From NCBI GenBank assembly GCA_029260735.1, contig JAJDCR010000069.1:1-64000 (forward strand): a stretch of 64,000 nt of DNA, read 5' to 3'. The notes below the pieces were generated by a model. That model was not told the DNA's origin. It was given only the letters and a program-made list of their open reading frames with translations, and searched no databases. A program made the position numbers and the translations under genes. This DNA is from Planctomycetota bacterium (lineage in GTDB: Bacteria; Planctomycetota; Uabimicrobiia; Uabimicrobiales; Uabimicrobiaceae). Of the stretch, positions 36,984 to 45,934 are shown one piece after another; within the stretch, counting starts at the first letter, position 1, and each line of letters opens with the position of its first letter.

Positions 36984-37384
36984 GAATATCTCCCTGTTTT
37001 TGCATTTGCTATAAAAAAAAACCAGAGTAGAGATAGATTTTAAAAATCTGAACATTCCCAAAAGATAACAAACAATAACTATCCCCACCAAACACATGGT
37101 GAATATACAAATTAGAAAAAGAGATAGCAAGCATTTTCTAGGGAGGAAAGGAAAGAGCTCTTCCTAGAAAAAATGTCTTGCAAAAATTTCTCTGGCACAT
37201 AGAATGTCTAATAAAAGTCAGCTTGGGGTCCCCATAAAACACAAAAGAAAAATACCTTTTCTACCTAAATTATGCTTCATAATCATAGTGAAGGCCCAAA
37301 AATGTTAGTAATTAAATTTTTGAAGATTAAGTGGCTTAGAAAAGTTAAGTAGCTTAATCTTCTTGTTACTTAGGAGATAGTTCA
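36984..37384. other. Divergent intergenic region between two lipoprotein genes
   Basis: About 400 bp, AT-rich, with no hairpin or repeat that I can support. It must carry the promoters for the LpoB-like gene and the 37385 gene. TTAGGAGA lies before the TTG start of the latter. Confidence 0.5.
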
Positions 37385-38371
37385 TTGAAATTTACTCTAT
37401 ATTTAATGCTTTTCACATTTTGTTTTACGATTGTTGGATGCGGAACTAGTAAAGATCTTGATACGGGTGATTTAGAAGTAAAAGAGCAAAATCCCCGAGA
37501 TTTTCCTCGCCCTGGCGAAGGAAACTACGAGGAAAACTATAATGGCGACTACAATAATTCAAGTAGTAGCTCCCATGATGGTGGCTACAGCGATGCCCAA
37601 ATTTACCCAAGTCCCAAGCGTTATCCTATGATTATGGCTATCGATTTCAAAAAGCCTGAAGTTGCCGAAAAAGAAGTACTTTTTTCGACGATTCACGAAG
37701 GTTTAAATGATTATTTCACTATTTACGATGTCGAAGGAAACTCTCGTCAAATTCTCATGGAAACAGGTTTTAGCTCTATAGATATTCCCGAAGATGTTCT
37801 TTTTAGTAAGTTTCACCAAGCCGACTTTTGCGTTTATCTCTGGTCGAATGTGGAAGAAACAGTTGACCATTCTCTGGGAACAGGAATTTCTTTTTTCCGT
37901 CCCACTATTGGATGTCGAATTGTTGACACTCTAACAGGCGAAGAGCGAGCTAACTTTGTCGAATATGATAAGCTAGGCCAACAAGGAGCAAGTGCTGCCG
38001 AAAACCGTCGTAGAGGAATTCGTAAAGTAGCCCAAAAAATTATTAGCAAGATTCAGCAAAATCTTGATAAATTAATCGTTAAGTTACGGAAAAATACCTA
38101 CTACATCAAAGGAACTTTAGCTAACGATAGCGACCGAGAAAAACTTAGAGCTATTTTAGGTCGCCTGGAGTCAAAAAGAGAGCTAAGAATGAAGTCTGTC
38201 AATGCCGACAGTGCTATTTTTGAATATGTGGTCACTTCCCACGGTACAAACGAATCTTCTTTAGCCGAAATAATTAAAGGGGAAGCGGATTACCGAGGAT
38301 TGCGCTTGAATATGAGAACAGCTCGTCATCTCATCAATATCACCTTAGAAAAAGAGAGCTTTGATTACTAG
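37385..38371 (+). CDS. Lipoprotein, unknown (LpoB neighbour)
   Basis: 328 residues beginning with TTG 37385, supported by TTAGGAGA nine bases upstream; no in-frame ATG precedes the signal. Lipobox IVGC (Cys19). A disordered Asn/Ser/Asp-rich linker (about 22-72) leads to two folded parts: PMIMAIDFKKPEV to about 215 and a C-terminal alpha/beta domain of about 100 residues (YYIKGTLANDSDREKLRAIL onward) resembling flagellar FlgT/LPP20-type repeats. Periplasmic-facing. Probably an envelope assembly factor; exact role unknown. Confidence 0.7.
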   Translation: MKFTLYLMLFTFCFTIVGCGTSKDLDTGDLEVKEQNPRDFPRPGEGNYEENYNGDYNNSSSSSHDGGYSDAQIYPSPKRYPMIMAIDFKKPEVAEKEVLFSTIHEGLNDYFTIYDVEGNSRQILMETGFSSIDIPEDVLFSKFHQADFCVYLWSNVEETVDHSLGTGISFFRPTIGCRIVDTLTGEERANFVEYDKLGQQGASAAENRRRGIRKVAQKIISKIQQNLDKLIVKLRKNTYYIKGTLANDSDREKLRAILGRLESKRELRMKSVNADSAIFEYVVTSHGTNESSLAEIIKGEADYRGLRLNMRTARHLINITLEKESFDY

Positions 38372-38467
38372 TATGAGCGTGCGGTGTGCCCCTTGTGGGT
38401 ACCCGTAAACGTCTAAAATATTGCCTTTACAATGATTTCTTCCAACTAAAATAAAGAAAAAAGAGAC

Positions 38468-41176
38468 ATGAATAAGTTTTCCTACCTAAATAACTCTGGC
38501 GGTGCCTTCATAGAAGAGCTATACCTAAAATACCAACAGGACCCTGCATCAGTCGACTCTTCTTGGAGAAAATTCTTTGAAGGATATGACCTAGGGAGTC
38601 AAAACGAAGCTGTAGTTGTCCCTTCTAATGACAAAGAAGTTGCGGTAATGAAATTGATCGACTCCTACCGAGCACGTGGGCATCTAATCGCAGAAACTAA
38701 TCCTATTTTAAAACGACGTGTTCATAAAGCCGATTTAGAGTTAGCTTACTTTGGTTTAAGTGAAGCAGACTTGGAGACAGAGTTTGAAGTAGGCCACGAA
38801 ATTCACATAGGCCGTAGTACCTTACGAAATATTTTAGCTCATCTGAGAAAGACATACTGTTGCTCGGTTGGAGCCGAATACCGATACATTCCTGAGCCCG
38901 AAATTCGCAACTGGATTAATCGCGAAATGGAGCCCAATGCAAATGATCCTAGGCTTTCTCGGGAAGAAAAACTTGGCATTCTGAAAAAATTAGCCCAAAG
39001 TACAGGTTTTGAAAATTTTTTACAGAAGAAATATGGCACTCAAAAACGTTTTTCTCTAGAGGGGGGCGAATCATTTATTCCTGGTTTACACACCATCGTT
39101 CAAGAAGGAGCTAAGCTCGGGATAAAAGAGTTTGTTATGGGAATGGCTCACCGAGGTCGTCTCAATGTTCTCGTTACAATTTTTGAGAAAAGCTACCACA
39201 ATATTTTCTCTGAGTTCGATGGGGTTATCCTACCGGATGATGTCAGTGGTGACGGAGATGTAAAGTACCACAAAGGACACTCTGTTGATATTAAAAGCGA
39301 AGACGGTCATCCTGTACATTTGAGTTTAGTGGCCAACCCTTCCCACTTGGAAGCAGTCAACCCTTTAGTTCATGGAAGTGTTCGAGCCAAAGGAGAAATG
39401 CTCTATGGGAATGACTTCAAAAAAATCATTCCCATTATTATCCATGGTGATGCTGCTATCTCTGGACAAGGAGTAAACTACGAAGTAGCTAATATGTCCA
39501 AGCTGGAAGGTTATTCGACCGGAGGAGCCATTCATCTTGTTATCAACAATCAAGTAGGCTTTACCGCAGGTTTTCGAGAAACCCGCTCTAGTCTGTATTG
39601 CACTGACATTGCTAAGATTAACAACTCTCCTGTTTTCCATGTTATGGGAGATGATCCTGAAGCAGTGGTTCATGTTTGTAAGTTAGCTATTTTGATAAGA
39701 CAAAAGTTTGCCATTGATGTTTACATTGATGTTGTCTGCTACCGCCGCTATGGACATAACGAAGGAGATGAACCTCGTTTTACTCAGCCTTTAATGTATA
39801 AGAGAATTGCTGATCATCCTTCTGTTTTGGAAATCTATATCAAAAAAATGCTTGCTGAAGGTGTCATTACCGCAGAAGAAGCCGATCGCGTTGTCGAAGA
39901 TTTTGATAAAATGCTCCAAGAAGAATTAAAAAGTGCTCGCGAAAAACCCAAAGTAGATGTTAGTTTTCTAAAACGACAATGGAAAGGTTTACGCCAAAGC
40001 AAGGATGAAGATTTTTATCAATCGCCCGAAACAGGGACATCTCAAGATTCATTAGATAAAATTGCTCAAGCGCTTTGCCGATCTCCTGAGAATTTCTCCG
40101 TTTTTCCCAAAATGGAAAAAATTACCCAAAAAAGATGGCAAAACTACTCCGAAAACAAGATTGTCGATTGGGCTATGGCTGAACTTTTGGCTTATGGCTC
40201 TTTAATGCTAGAGAACATACCTGTGAGAGTTTCTGGACAAGATAGCCGACGTGGTACTTTTGGGCATCGCCACGCTGTTTTTGTTGATTTTGAAAATGAA
40301 AATATTCATATTCCTTTGAATCATATAGAGGAAAACCAAGCTAGTTTGCAAATATACAACTCTCATCTTTCTGAATACGGAGTTCTCGGATTTGAGTATG
40401 GATATTCTTTGGCTCTCCCCTCTACTTTAGTCATTTGGGAAGCTCAATTTGGAGACTTTGTCAACGGTGCTCAGATTATTCTAGATCAATTTATCTCTTC
40501 CTCCGAGTCCAAATGGCAGCGAATGAGTGGAATTGTTCTTCTCTTGCCCCATGGCTATGAAGGACAAGGCCCAGAACATTCCAGTGCTCGGATAACAAGG
40601 TTTATCGGTCTTTGCGCCGAAAACAACATGTATTTAATCAATGCGACAACGCCGGCTAATTTTTACCATGCTCTTAGGCGACAGATTAAGTCTGTCTTCC
40701 GAAAACCTTTGGTCGTTATGTCTCCCAAAAGTCTCCTTCGCCATCCTTTAATGTATTCTCCGATAGAAGATTTTACAAAGGGGCGTTTTTTGGAAATTCT
40801 TGATGAGACACAACTAGAGACCAAGTCGGTTAAGCGCTTACTTCTATGCTCAGGAAAAGTCTACTACGAGCTTTTAGAAATGAGAGAAAAAGAAGAAATA
40901 AAAGACATAGCAATTGTCCGTATAGAGCAGTTTTATCCCATTCCCAAGGCTCAGGATGAAGAACTTCTGAAAAAATACGCCAAAGTTAAAAGTGTCGCTT
41001 GGGTCCAAGAAGAAGCTATTAATATGGGAGCTTGGGATTTTATTCGCAAGCGATTTGAAAAATTCCCTAACTTAGAAGTTGTTGCGCGCCGAGAAAGTGC
41101 TAGCCCTGCAACTGGTTCTATGCAAAGACACCTGCAAGAGCAAGAAGGTTTGTTAAAAAGAGCGCTTACTCTCTAG
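38468..41176 (+). CDS. sucA: 2-oxoglutarate dehydrogenase E1 component
   Basis: 902 residues (E. coli 933). The N-terminal segment SYLNNSGGAFIEELYLKYQQ is the usual E2-binding start. TPP-enzyme blocks follow: MGMAHRGRLNVL (about 224-235), GDAAISGQGV, GYSTGGAIHLVINNQVGFT, CYRRYGHNEGDEP, and the C-terminal QDSRRGTFGHRHAV and LPHGYEGQGPEHSSAR. Decarboxylates 2-oxoglutarate and passes the succinyl group to E2 lipoate. First gene of a three-gene operon with E2 and E3, so the complete complex is encoded here. Confidence 0.97.
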   Translation: MNKFSYLNNSGGAFIEELYLKYQQDPASVDSSWRKFFEGYDLGSQNEAVVVPSNDKEVAVMKLIDSYRARGHLIAETNPILKRRVHKADLELAYFGLSEADLETEFEVGHEIHIGRSTLRNILAHLRKTYCCSVGAEYRYIPEPEIRNWINREMEPNANDPRLSREEKLGILKKLAQSTGFENFLQKKYGTQKRFSLEGGESFIPGLHTIVQEGAKLGIKEFVMGMAHRGRLNVLVTIFEKSYHNIFSEFDGVILPDDVSGDGDVKYHKGHSVDIKSEDGHPVHLSLVANPSHLEAVNPLVHGSVRAKGEMLYGNDFKKIIPIIIHGDAAISGQGVNYEVANMSKLEGYSTGGAIHLVINNQVGFTAGFRETRSSLYCTDIAKINNSPVFHVMGDDPEAVVHVCKLAILIRQKFAIDVYIDVVCYRRYGHNEGDEPRFTQPLMYKRIADHPSVLEIYIKKMLAEGVITAEEADRVVEDFDKMLQEELKSAREKPKVDVSFLKRQWKGLRQSKDEDFYQSPETGTSQDSLDKIAQALCRSPENFSVFPKMEKITQKRWQNYSENKIVDWAMAELLAYGSLMLENIPVRVSGQDSRRGTFGHRHAVFVDFENENIHIPLNHIEENQASLQIYNSHLSEYGVLGFEYGYSLALPSTLVIWEAQFGDFVNGAQIILDQFISSSESKWQRMSGIVLLLPHGYEGQGPEHSSARITRFIGLCAENNMYLINATTPANFYHALRRQIKSVFRKPLVVMSPKSLLRHPLMYSPIEDFTKGRFLEILDETQLETKSVKRLLLCSGKVYYELLEMREKEEIKDIAIVRIEQFYPIPKAQDEELLKKYAKVKSVAWVQEEAINMGAWDFIRKRFEKFPNLEVVARRESASPATGSMQRHLQEQEGLLKRALTL

Positions 41177-41273
41177 AGATGAGGAATTTGACCGTAGTTT
41201 TAGTCTGTTGTTCAAAACATATGCTCGGCTATTTATAAGCGAAATTAGGGATTAAAATAAAGGAAACAAAAAA

Positions 41274-42509
41274 ATGGAAAAAGTAGATATCGTTGTTCCG
41301 GCCGCAGGAGAGTCGGTTAAGGATGCAGATATCGCACGTTGGCGCAAAAAAAGTGGCGATATTGTAAAAATGGATGAGGTTATTGTTGAGTTAGAAACAG
41401 AAAAAGCTTCCCAGGAAGTCCGTGCTCAAATTACAGGACGACTGACGATTAATGTCACAGAAGGAACCGTTAATGTCGGTGACATTATCGGAACTCTTGA
41501 AGAAGTCTCTTCGGAAGAGTTAGAAAAACAAAAAAGTAGTGCTAACACTACAGAAACTCCAGAAAAAAGCACAAGTACTTCGTACGCTAGTAGTCACCCG
41601 GCTCCTTCTGCCCAAAAATTAATGGCAGAAAGTCAAGTAAACCCTCAGGACGTAGTAGGAACAGGAAAAGATGGACGCATTACGAAAGGAGATGTTCTTT
41701 CGCACTTAGAGACAAAGACCTCTTCTAGTTCTTCAGAAACCTCTTCTCCGCAGCCTGAGTTGAGTAAAGCTCCTTTTTCTGGAAAAAACGAGAAAAGCGA
41801 AGAAAACGAAAGAACTGTCCGACGAGAAGCCATGACACGTCTACGCCGAACAATAGCAGGACGATTAGTCAACGCTCAAAAAACAGCGGCTATCCTAACA
41901 ACTTTTAATGAAGTGGATGTTTCTGCTGTAAAAGCCATTCGTCAACAGTACAAAGAAGAGTTCAAGGAAAAGCACGAAGTTGGTTTAGGCTTTATGTCTT
42001 TTTTTACCAGAGCTGCAGCCCAAGCTCTCATGGAGTTTCCCGCCGTAAATGCACAAGTTGAAGGAAACGATATTATCTATCATGACTATGTTGATATTGG
42101 AATAGCTGTCTCTACTCCTAAAGGCTTAGTTGTCCCTGTTGTTCGTGATGCTCATAAAATGAGCTTTGCTCAAGTCGAAAAAGAAATTCTTCAGCTAGCA
42201 CAAAAAGGACGAACGGGAAAACTGACGATGGATGAGTTGACGGGGGGGACATTCTCTATTACCAATGGAGGAGTTTTTGGCTCGATGCTTTCCACTCCTA
42301 TTTTGAACCATCCCCAAAGCGCCATTTTGGGAATGCATAATATTGTCGAAAGACCCATCGCAATCGAAGGGGAAGTTGTCATTCGTCCCATTATGTACGT
42401 CGCTTTGAGCTACGATCATCGTATTATTGATGGCTCCGAATCCGTTCGTTTTCTTTGTCGGGTTAAACAACTCGTGGAAGAACCCACTAGGTTGATGCTA
42501 AACATATAA
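41274..42509 (+). CDS. sucB: Dihydrolipoamide succinyltransferase (E2)
   Basis: 411 residues: lipoyl domain (1-76) with lipoylation Lys44 in ETEKASQEV; Ser/Thr-rich linker; E3-binding domain (about 108-146; [21 protein letters not shown]); catalytic domain (about 180-411) with His382 and Asp386 in DHRIIDG. AAGGAAAC precedes ATG 41274, 97 bp after sucA. Lpd follows after 10 bp. Confidence 0.97.
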   Translation: MEKVDIVVPAAGESVKDADIARWRKKSGDIVKMDEVIVELETEKASQEVRAQITGRLTINVTEGTVNVGDIIGTLEEVSSEELEKQKSSANTTETPEKSTSTSYASSHPAPSAQKLMAESQVNPQDVVGTGKDGRITKGDVLSHLETKTSSSSSETSSPQPELSKAPFSGKNEKSEENERTVRREAMTRLRRTIAGRLVNAQKTAAILTTFNEVDVSAVKAIRQQYKEEFKEKHEVGLGFMSFFTRAAAQALMEFPAVNAQVEGNDIIYHDYVDIGIAVSTPKGLVVPVVRDAHKMSFAQVEKEILQLAQKGRTGKLTMDELTGGTFSITNGGVFGSMLSTPILNHPQSAILGMHNIVERPIAIEGEVVIRPIMYVALSYDHRIIDGSESVRFLCRVKQLVEEPTRLMLNI

Positions 42510-42519
42510 AGGAGTTTCG

Positions 42520-43923
42520 ATGAGCAATACATTTGATCTTATTATTGTGGGAGGGGGGCCAGGAGGCTACGTTGCCGCTATCCGAGCTGCCCAGCTGGGG
42601 AAAAAAGTGGCCTTAGTAGAAAAAAATAGTTCTTTGGGAGGAACTTGCCTTAACGTCGGTTGCATTCCTTCAAAAGCACTTTTAGATTCCTCTGAGCTCT
42701 ATCATTTGGCCCAAAAAAAGTTTTCTGTTCATGGAATTGAACTCGAAAATCTCAAAGTCAATTTACCTAAAATGATGGAGCGAAAAAATCAAGTGGTTGA
42801 GAATACTGTGAAAGGTATCGACTACTTGATGAAAAAGAACAAAATAGAGCGATTCACTGCAATAGGCTCTATGGTAGATCCTCATACTGTCAAGTGCCAA
42901 GGCGAAGACAAAGAAACTCTTCTCCAAGGAAAGCACATTATTTTGGCCACCGGTTCAGAGCCAACCCCTCTTCCCTTTGCCCCTTTTGATGGTAAACGAA
43001 TCATCTCTTCGACCGAAGCTCTTTGCCTACCAAAAGTACCCGAAAATTTATTGGTTGTCGGAGGTGGTGTTATTGGCTTAGAGCTAGGCTCCGTTTACGC
43101 GCGTTTAGGAACCAAGGTTACTGTAATTGAGTTTTTGGATTCGATTATTCCGACTATGGATCGAGAACTCGGAAAAGCTCTCCAAAAGAGTCTGAAAAAA
43201 ATTGGCTTTACCTTCCATCTAAGCACTAAAGTCACTTCTATTGAAGGAAAAGACAACTTTGTTCAAATCACTGCCGAGAATAAAGCAGGAGAAAAACTCT
43301 CCTTTTCTGGCGACTATGCTCTTGTCTCTATTGGACGACGGCCTTACACCAAAAGTCTTAACTTAGAAGCGGTGGGAGTAAATTTAGATAAACAAGGTAG
43401 AATTGTTGTTAATGAACATTTGCAAACATCTCAGCCTCATATCTATGCTATCGGAGATGTTGTGACCGGGCCGATGCTTGCACACAAGGCAGAAGAAGAA
43501 GGAGTCTCTGTTGCGGAGAGAATTGCCGGAAAAAAACCTCACCTCAACTATAATACTATCCCTGGAGTTGTCTACACTTGGCCAGAAGTTGCCTCTGTAG
43601 GTAAAACAGAAGAAGAATTAAAAGATGCTGGGATTTCTTATAAGACGGGTAACTTTCCTTTCAAAGCAAGTGGACGAGCAAGAGCAGCTGAAGATACAGA
43701 TGGATTTATTAAGGTACTTGCCGATAGTAAAACCGACGAAATTTTGGGAGTCCATATGATTGGTCCGCGTTGTGCAGATTTAATCACAGAAGCTGTTGTT
43801 GCGATGGAGTACCGGGCTTCTGCGGAAGATATAGGGATGATAGTACACCCTCACCCTACTTTTTCGGAGTCTTTCAAGGAGGCCGCTCTCATGGCTACAG
43901 GAAACAGGGCTTTACATCTTTAA
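42520..43923 (+). CDS. lpdA: Dihydrolipoamide dehydrogenase (E3)
   Basis: 467 residues. FAD-binding GGGPGGYVAA near the start, redox disulfide Cys43/Cys48 in GGTCLNVGCIPSK, NAD-binding GGGVIGLELGS, FAD-binding AIGDVVTGPMLAHKAEEEG and active-site His445/Glu450 in HPHPTFSE. AAGGAGTT precedes ATG. Re-oxidises E2 dihydrolipoamide. A 12-bp tandem duplication spans its stop and creates a second in-frame TAA. Confidence 0.97.
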   Translation: MSNTFDLIIVGGGPGGYVAAIRAAQLGKKVALVEKNSSLGGTCLNVGCIPSKALLDSSELYHLAQKKFSVHGIELENLKVNLPKMMERKNQVVENTVKGIDYLMKKNKIERFTAIGSMVDPHTVKCQGEDKETLLQGKHIILATGSEPTPLPFAPFDGKRIISSTEALCLPKVPENLLVVGGGVIGLELGSVYARLGTKVTVIEFLDSIIPTMDRELGKALQKSLKKIGFTFHLSTKVTSIEGKDNFVQITAENKAGEKLSFSGDYALVSIGRRPYTKSLNLEAVGVNLDKQGRIVVNEHLQTSQPHIYAIGDVVTGPMLAHKAEEEGVSVAERIAGKKPHLNYNTIPGVVYTWPEVASVGKTEEELKDAGISYKTGNFPFKASGRARAAEDTDGFIKVLADSKTDEILGVHMIGPRCADLITEAVVAMEYRASAEDIGMIVHPHPTFSESFKEAALMATGNRALHL

Positions 43924-43943
43924 TTACATCTTTAATTTTTTGA

Positions 43944-44117
43944 TTTTGCAAAAAATGCGGACTCAAAATATCTTCCAAATCGGGAAAAGACCCCCACGCA
44001 TGGGATGGCTGCATTTGTCATAAATGTGGGCTCTCGATCATTTCAAAATCGGGAGAAGATCCCCACCAGTGGTTTGGGAAGAAATGTTTGAAATGTGATT
44101 TAGAAAAGGTTCGGTGA
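43944..44117 (+). pseudogene. Remnant of a tandem zinc-knuckle repeat protein
   Basis: An open frame of 57 codons between TGA 43941 and TGA 44115. It has no ATG, GTG or TTG start. It encodes a 23-residue repeat: CKKCGLKISSKSGKDPHAW with DG, then CHKCGLSIISKSGEDPHQW with FG, then CLKC. Each unit has CxxC plus a conserved DPHxW, a layout of small zinc-binding repeats. The paired DNA repeats (around 43953-44020 and 44022-44090) agree at codon level, implying past selection. Most likely the surviving C-terminal end of a longer gene, unless a rare start codon is used. Confidence 0.5.
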
Positions 44118-44134
44118 GGGGTTTTGTAGTAAGA

Positions 44135-44417
44135 GCTGTCTATCTGAAACCGCTTTTGGAAAAGATGATCGAAAACCGTTCTAAGTACCATGTTCGCTGG
44201 AGGGCGAGGCTCCTGCCGAGCAGGGGTTGTGCTTGGTTCCTGATGGTACTAAGGCACATTCACAGGATCATAGGTTTCATATTGAGAAAACGTTTTTATA
44301 TCGCGGGTGCTCCTGCCGCGCCGGGGTTGTGCCAAGATAAAAATATCAAGAGCCAAGCACATCCCCTGTTCGGCAGGAGCCTCACCCTCCAGCGAACATG
44401 GTACTTAGAACGGTTTT
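44135..44417. repeat. Large inverted repeat with family-2 arms
   Basis: 65-bp arms at 44172-44236 and 44353-44417 are reverse complements with only three mismatches (AAAACCGTTCTAAGTACCAT at the outer edge, TTGTGCTTGG at the inner edge of the left arm). The 116-bp spacer holds a third partial copy of the GCTCCTGCCG...GGGGTTGTGC segment. The left flank ATCTGAAACCG...GATGATCGAAAACC matches the repeat at 6829-6903. The frame of 101 codons across it is symmetric sequence, not a gene. It folds into a very stable cruciform or RNA hairpin. Confidence 0.75.
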
Positions 44418-44440
44418 AGACTGGCATCAAAACTTAATCC

Positions 44441-45157
44441 CTAAACCGGATTAGCCAACACCGCAATCGATTTCAATTGGGCTTCCAGAGCCTGGATTTT
44501 TTCCTCATATTCGGCAATTTTATTTTGAATGTGAAGGAAAATCTCTTCGTCGATGCTCAAAGAAGACTTTTTTTCCAAACCTTCTTCTGAGCGAGGAACT
44601 TTAGGTAAAAGAGAATCCCAAAGTTGATTCCAATGATGAAACTGCTCTTGTACTTGTTCTTTGAATTGGAGTTCCAATTCTTGGATTTTTTTTTCATATT
44701 CGGCTAGATGAGCTTGAATTTGATGCATAAGCTCTTCGCCATTTTTGGAAGAAGATGTTGCCTTTTCTTCCTCGTTATTTTTAGGACTAGCTAGAAGAGT
44801 ATTCCATTGCTCTTGCCAACGTTGAAACTGCTGAGACATATTGTCCTTGAATTTACTAAAGTAGCCCATACTAGTCCCTAAGTGACTGCGTAGAGATTCT
44901 TGAAACCCTTCTCCTCGGCGAATAATTTGGTGTAAAAGATCAGAAGGCAAGAGATTTTGAGGCTGCTTATTTAATTCCAGAACAATTTGCAGCAAAACTT
45001 CTTGGGTGATGTCCTCTTGGCTGTCATTATCAATGACAGCCACCTTATCTCCTTCTTGAATGAGCTGCGTTATCTTTTCTAAAGATGTGTAGCTCTTACT
45101 TTCCACGTCGTAAAGTCGTCGATTTTTGTATTTTTTGATGATGACAGATTTCGACAA
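44441..45157 (-). CDS. phaR: PhaR-type polyhydroxyalkanoate regulator
   Basis: 238 residues from TTG 45157, behind a double AAGGAGG/AAGGAG. The N-terminal domain (about 1-65) is the PHB/PHA accumulation regulator DNA-binding domain: IKKYKNRRLYDVESKSYTSL, followed by ITQLIQEGDKVAVIDN. Then about 45 residues of the PHB_acc type and a long Gln/Glu-rich coiled coil (about 95-235) with a duplicated EYE(E/K)KIQ(E/A)LE motif. PhaR represses phasin and its own gene and is released by PHA granules. No PHA synthase or depolymerase lies in this window. Two perfect operator-like palindromes lie upstream. Confidence 0.88.
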   Translation of the reverse strand: MSKSVIIKKYKNRRLYDVESKSYTSLEKITQLIQEGDKVAVIDNDSQEDITQEVLLQIVLELNKQPQNLLPSDLLHQIIRRGEGFQESLRSHLGTSMGYFSKFKDNMSQQFQRWQEQWNTLLASPKNNEEEKATSSSKNGEELMHQIQAHLAEYEKKIQELELQFKEQVQEQFHHWNQLWDSLLPKVPRSEEGLEKKSSLSIDEEIFLHIQNKIAEYEEKIQALEAQLKSIAVLANPV

Positions 45158-45284
45158 ACTCCTTCCTCCTTATCTTTCTGATATAACCCCGTCGTCGATT
45201 TAGGAAGCACCCATAAAAAATTATCTTCCTTAAGTTCCACCATTATAAGCATTTTTTGATCCAGTTCCAATTTCTTTTTTTTTT

Positions 45285-45347
45285 TGCTGCATTGCAGCAG
45301 AAAAAATTTGACAAAATTGCTTCTATGTTGTATGCTGCAGTGCAGCA
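45285..45347. promoter_or_regulatory. Two PhaR-like operators (CTGCN3GCAG)
   Basis: TGCTGCATTGCAGCA at 45285-45299 and TGCTGCAGTGCAGCA at 45333-45347 are perfect 15-bp palindromes, both with the CTGC-N3-GCAG core described for PhaR of Paracoccus denitrificans. Their centres are 48 bp apart, near 4.5 helical turns. They lie between divergent phaR and the 45403 gene, and the right one overlaps a candidate -10 box. Possible half-site GCAGCA at 45366-45371. Confidence 0.75.
45308..45336 (+). promoter_or_regulatory. Candidate promoter of the 45403 gene
   Basis: TTGACA at 45308-45313, a 17-bp spacer, then TATGCT at 45331-45336, between the two PhaR-like palindromes and overlapping the second. Good -35, fair -10. 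Confidence 0.5.
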
Positions 45348-45402
45348 ATCTTGAATATCGATTCGCAGCATAATAAAATATTCCGCATTAGGAGAATCTA
45401 CT

Positions 45403-45927
45403 ATGAACAAAAAAAACAAGAGCACAAACCAATTCTATTCCTTTGATTCCATTTTCTCTTCTCACAAAAATATCCCCAGTGCCATGACTTTAAAGCCCCG
45501 TGAGAAAAAAGAAAGTCTTTTTCAAAATTCGCAGTTTTCTTGGGGAATGGTGTTGACTGCACCTCTTATCTATTCTTTAATTATTCCTGCTTTGATCATG
45601 GATTTGTTCGTTTCTGTCTACCAGGCTTTTTGTTTTCCTGTTTATAAATTGGAAAAGGTGAATAGGAGAGACTATATTGTTATCGATCGATACAAACTCT
45701 CCTACATCGATTCTTTAGAGAAGTTGAACTGCGCTTACTGTGGATATTTTAATGGATTGATTGCTTATGTCTGCGAAGTTTCTGCCAGAACAGAAGCTTA
45801 TTGGTGCCCGATTAAGCACGAAACTTCTCCTCGTGGACGACATGAGCATTATGAAAAATTTGCCGACTTCGGAGATGAAGCCGGTTATATCGAAAAAACG
45901 GAATGCTGTGAATTTAAAGTGGTTTAA
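45403..45927 (+). CDS. Conserved protein with membrane segment and NCAYCGY motif
   Basis: 174 residues. Basic N-terminus, one hydrophobic hairpin or amphipathic segment (about 46-80; PLIYSLIIPALIMDLFVSVYQAFCFPVYKL), then a Cys/His-bearing domain with DYIVIDRYKLSYI, LNCAYCGYFNGLI, ARTEAYWCPIKHE, DFGDEAG and a CC near the end. This matches a conserved bacterial family of unknown function that I recall only as 'hypothetical'. CxxC plus later Cys/His would suit zinc or an iron centre. AGGAGA lies before ATG. It is divergent from phaR and probably controlled by it. Confidence 0.75.
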   Translation: MNKKNKSTNQFYSFDSIFSSHKNIPSAMTLKPREKKESLFQNSQFSWGMVLTAPLIYSLIIPALIMDLFVSVYQAFCFPVYKLEKVNRRDYIVIDRYKLSYIDSLEKLNCAYCGYFNGLIAYVCEVSARTEAYWCPIKHETSPRGRHEHYEKFADFGDEAGYIEKTECCEFKVV

Positions 45928-45934
45928 AGAAGAA

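Noticed and set aside
36984-37130. Long N-terminus of the LpoB-like protein
   Set aside because: The ATG at 36983 has a strong RBS and begins a normal lipoprotein signal.
44114-44419. Plus-strand frame of 101 codons
   Set aside because: Lies across the large inverted repeat; no RBS and low-complexity basic product.
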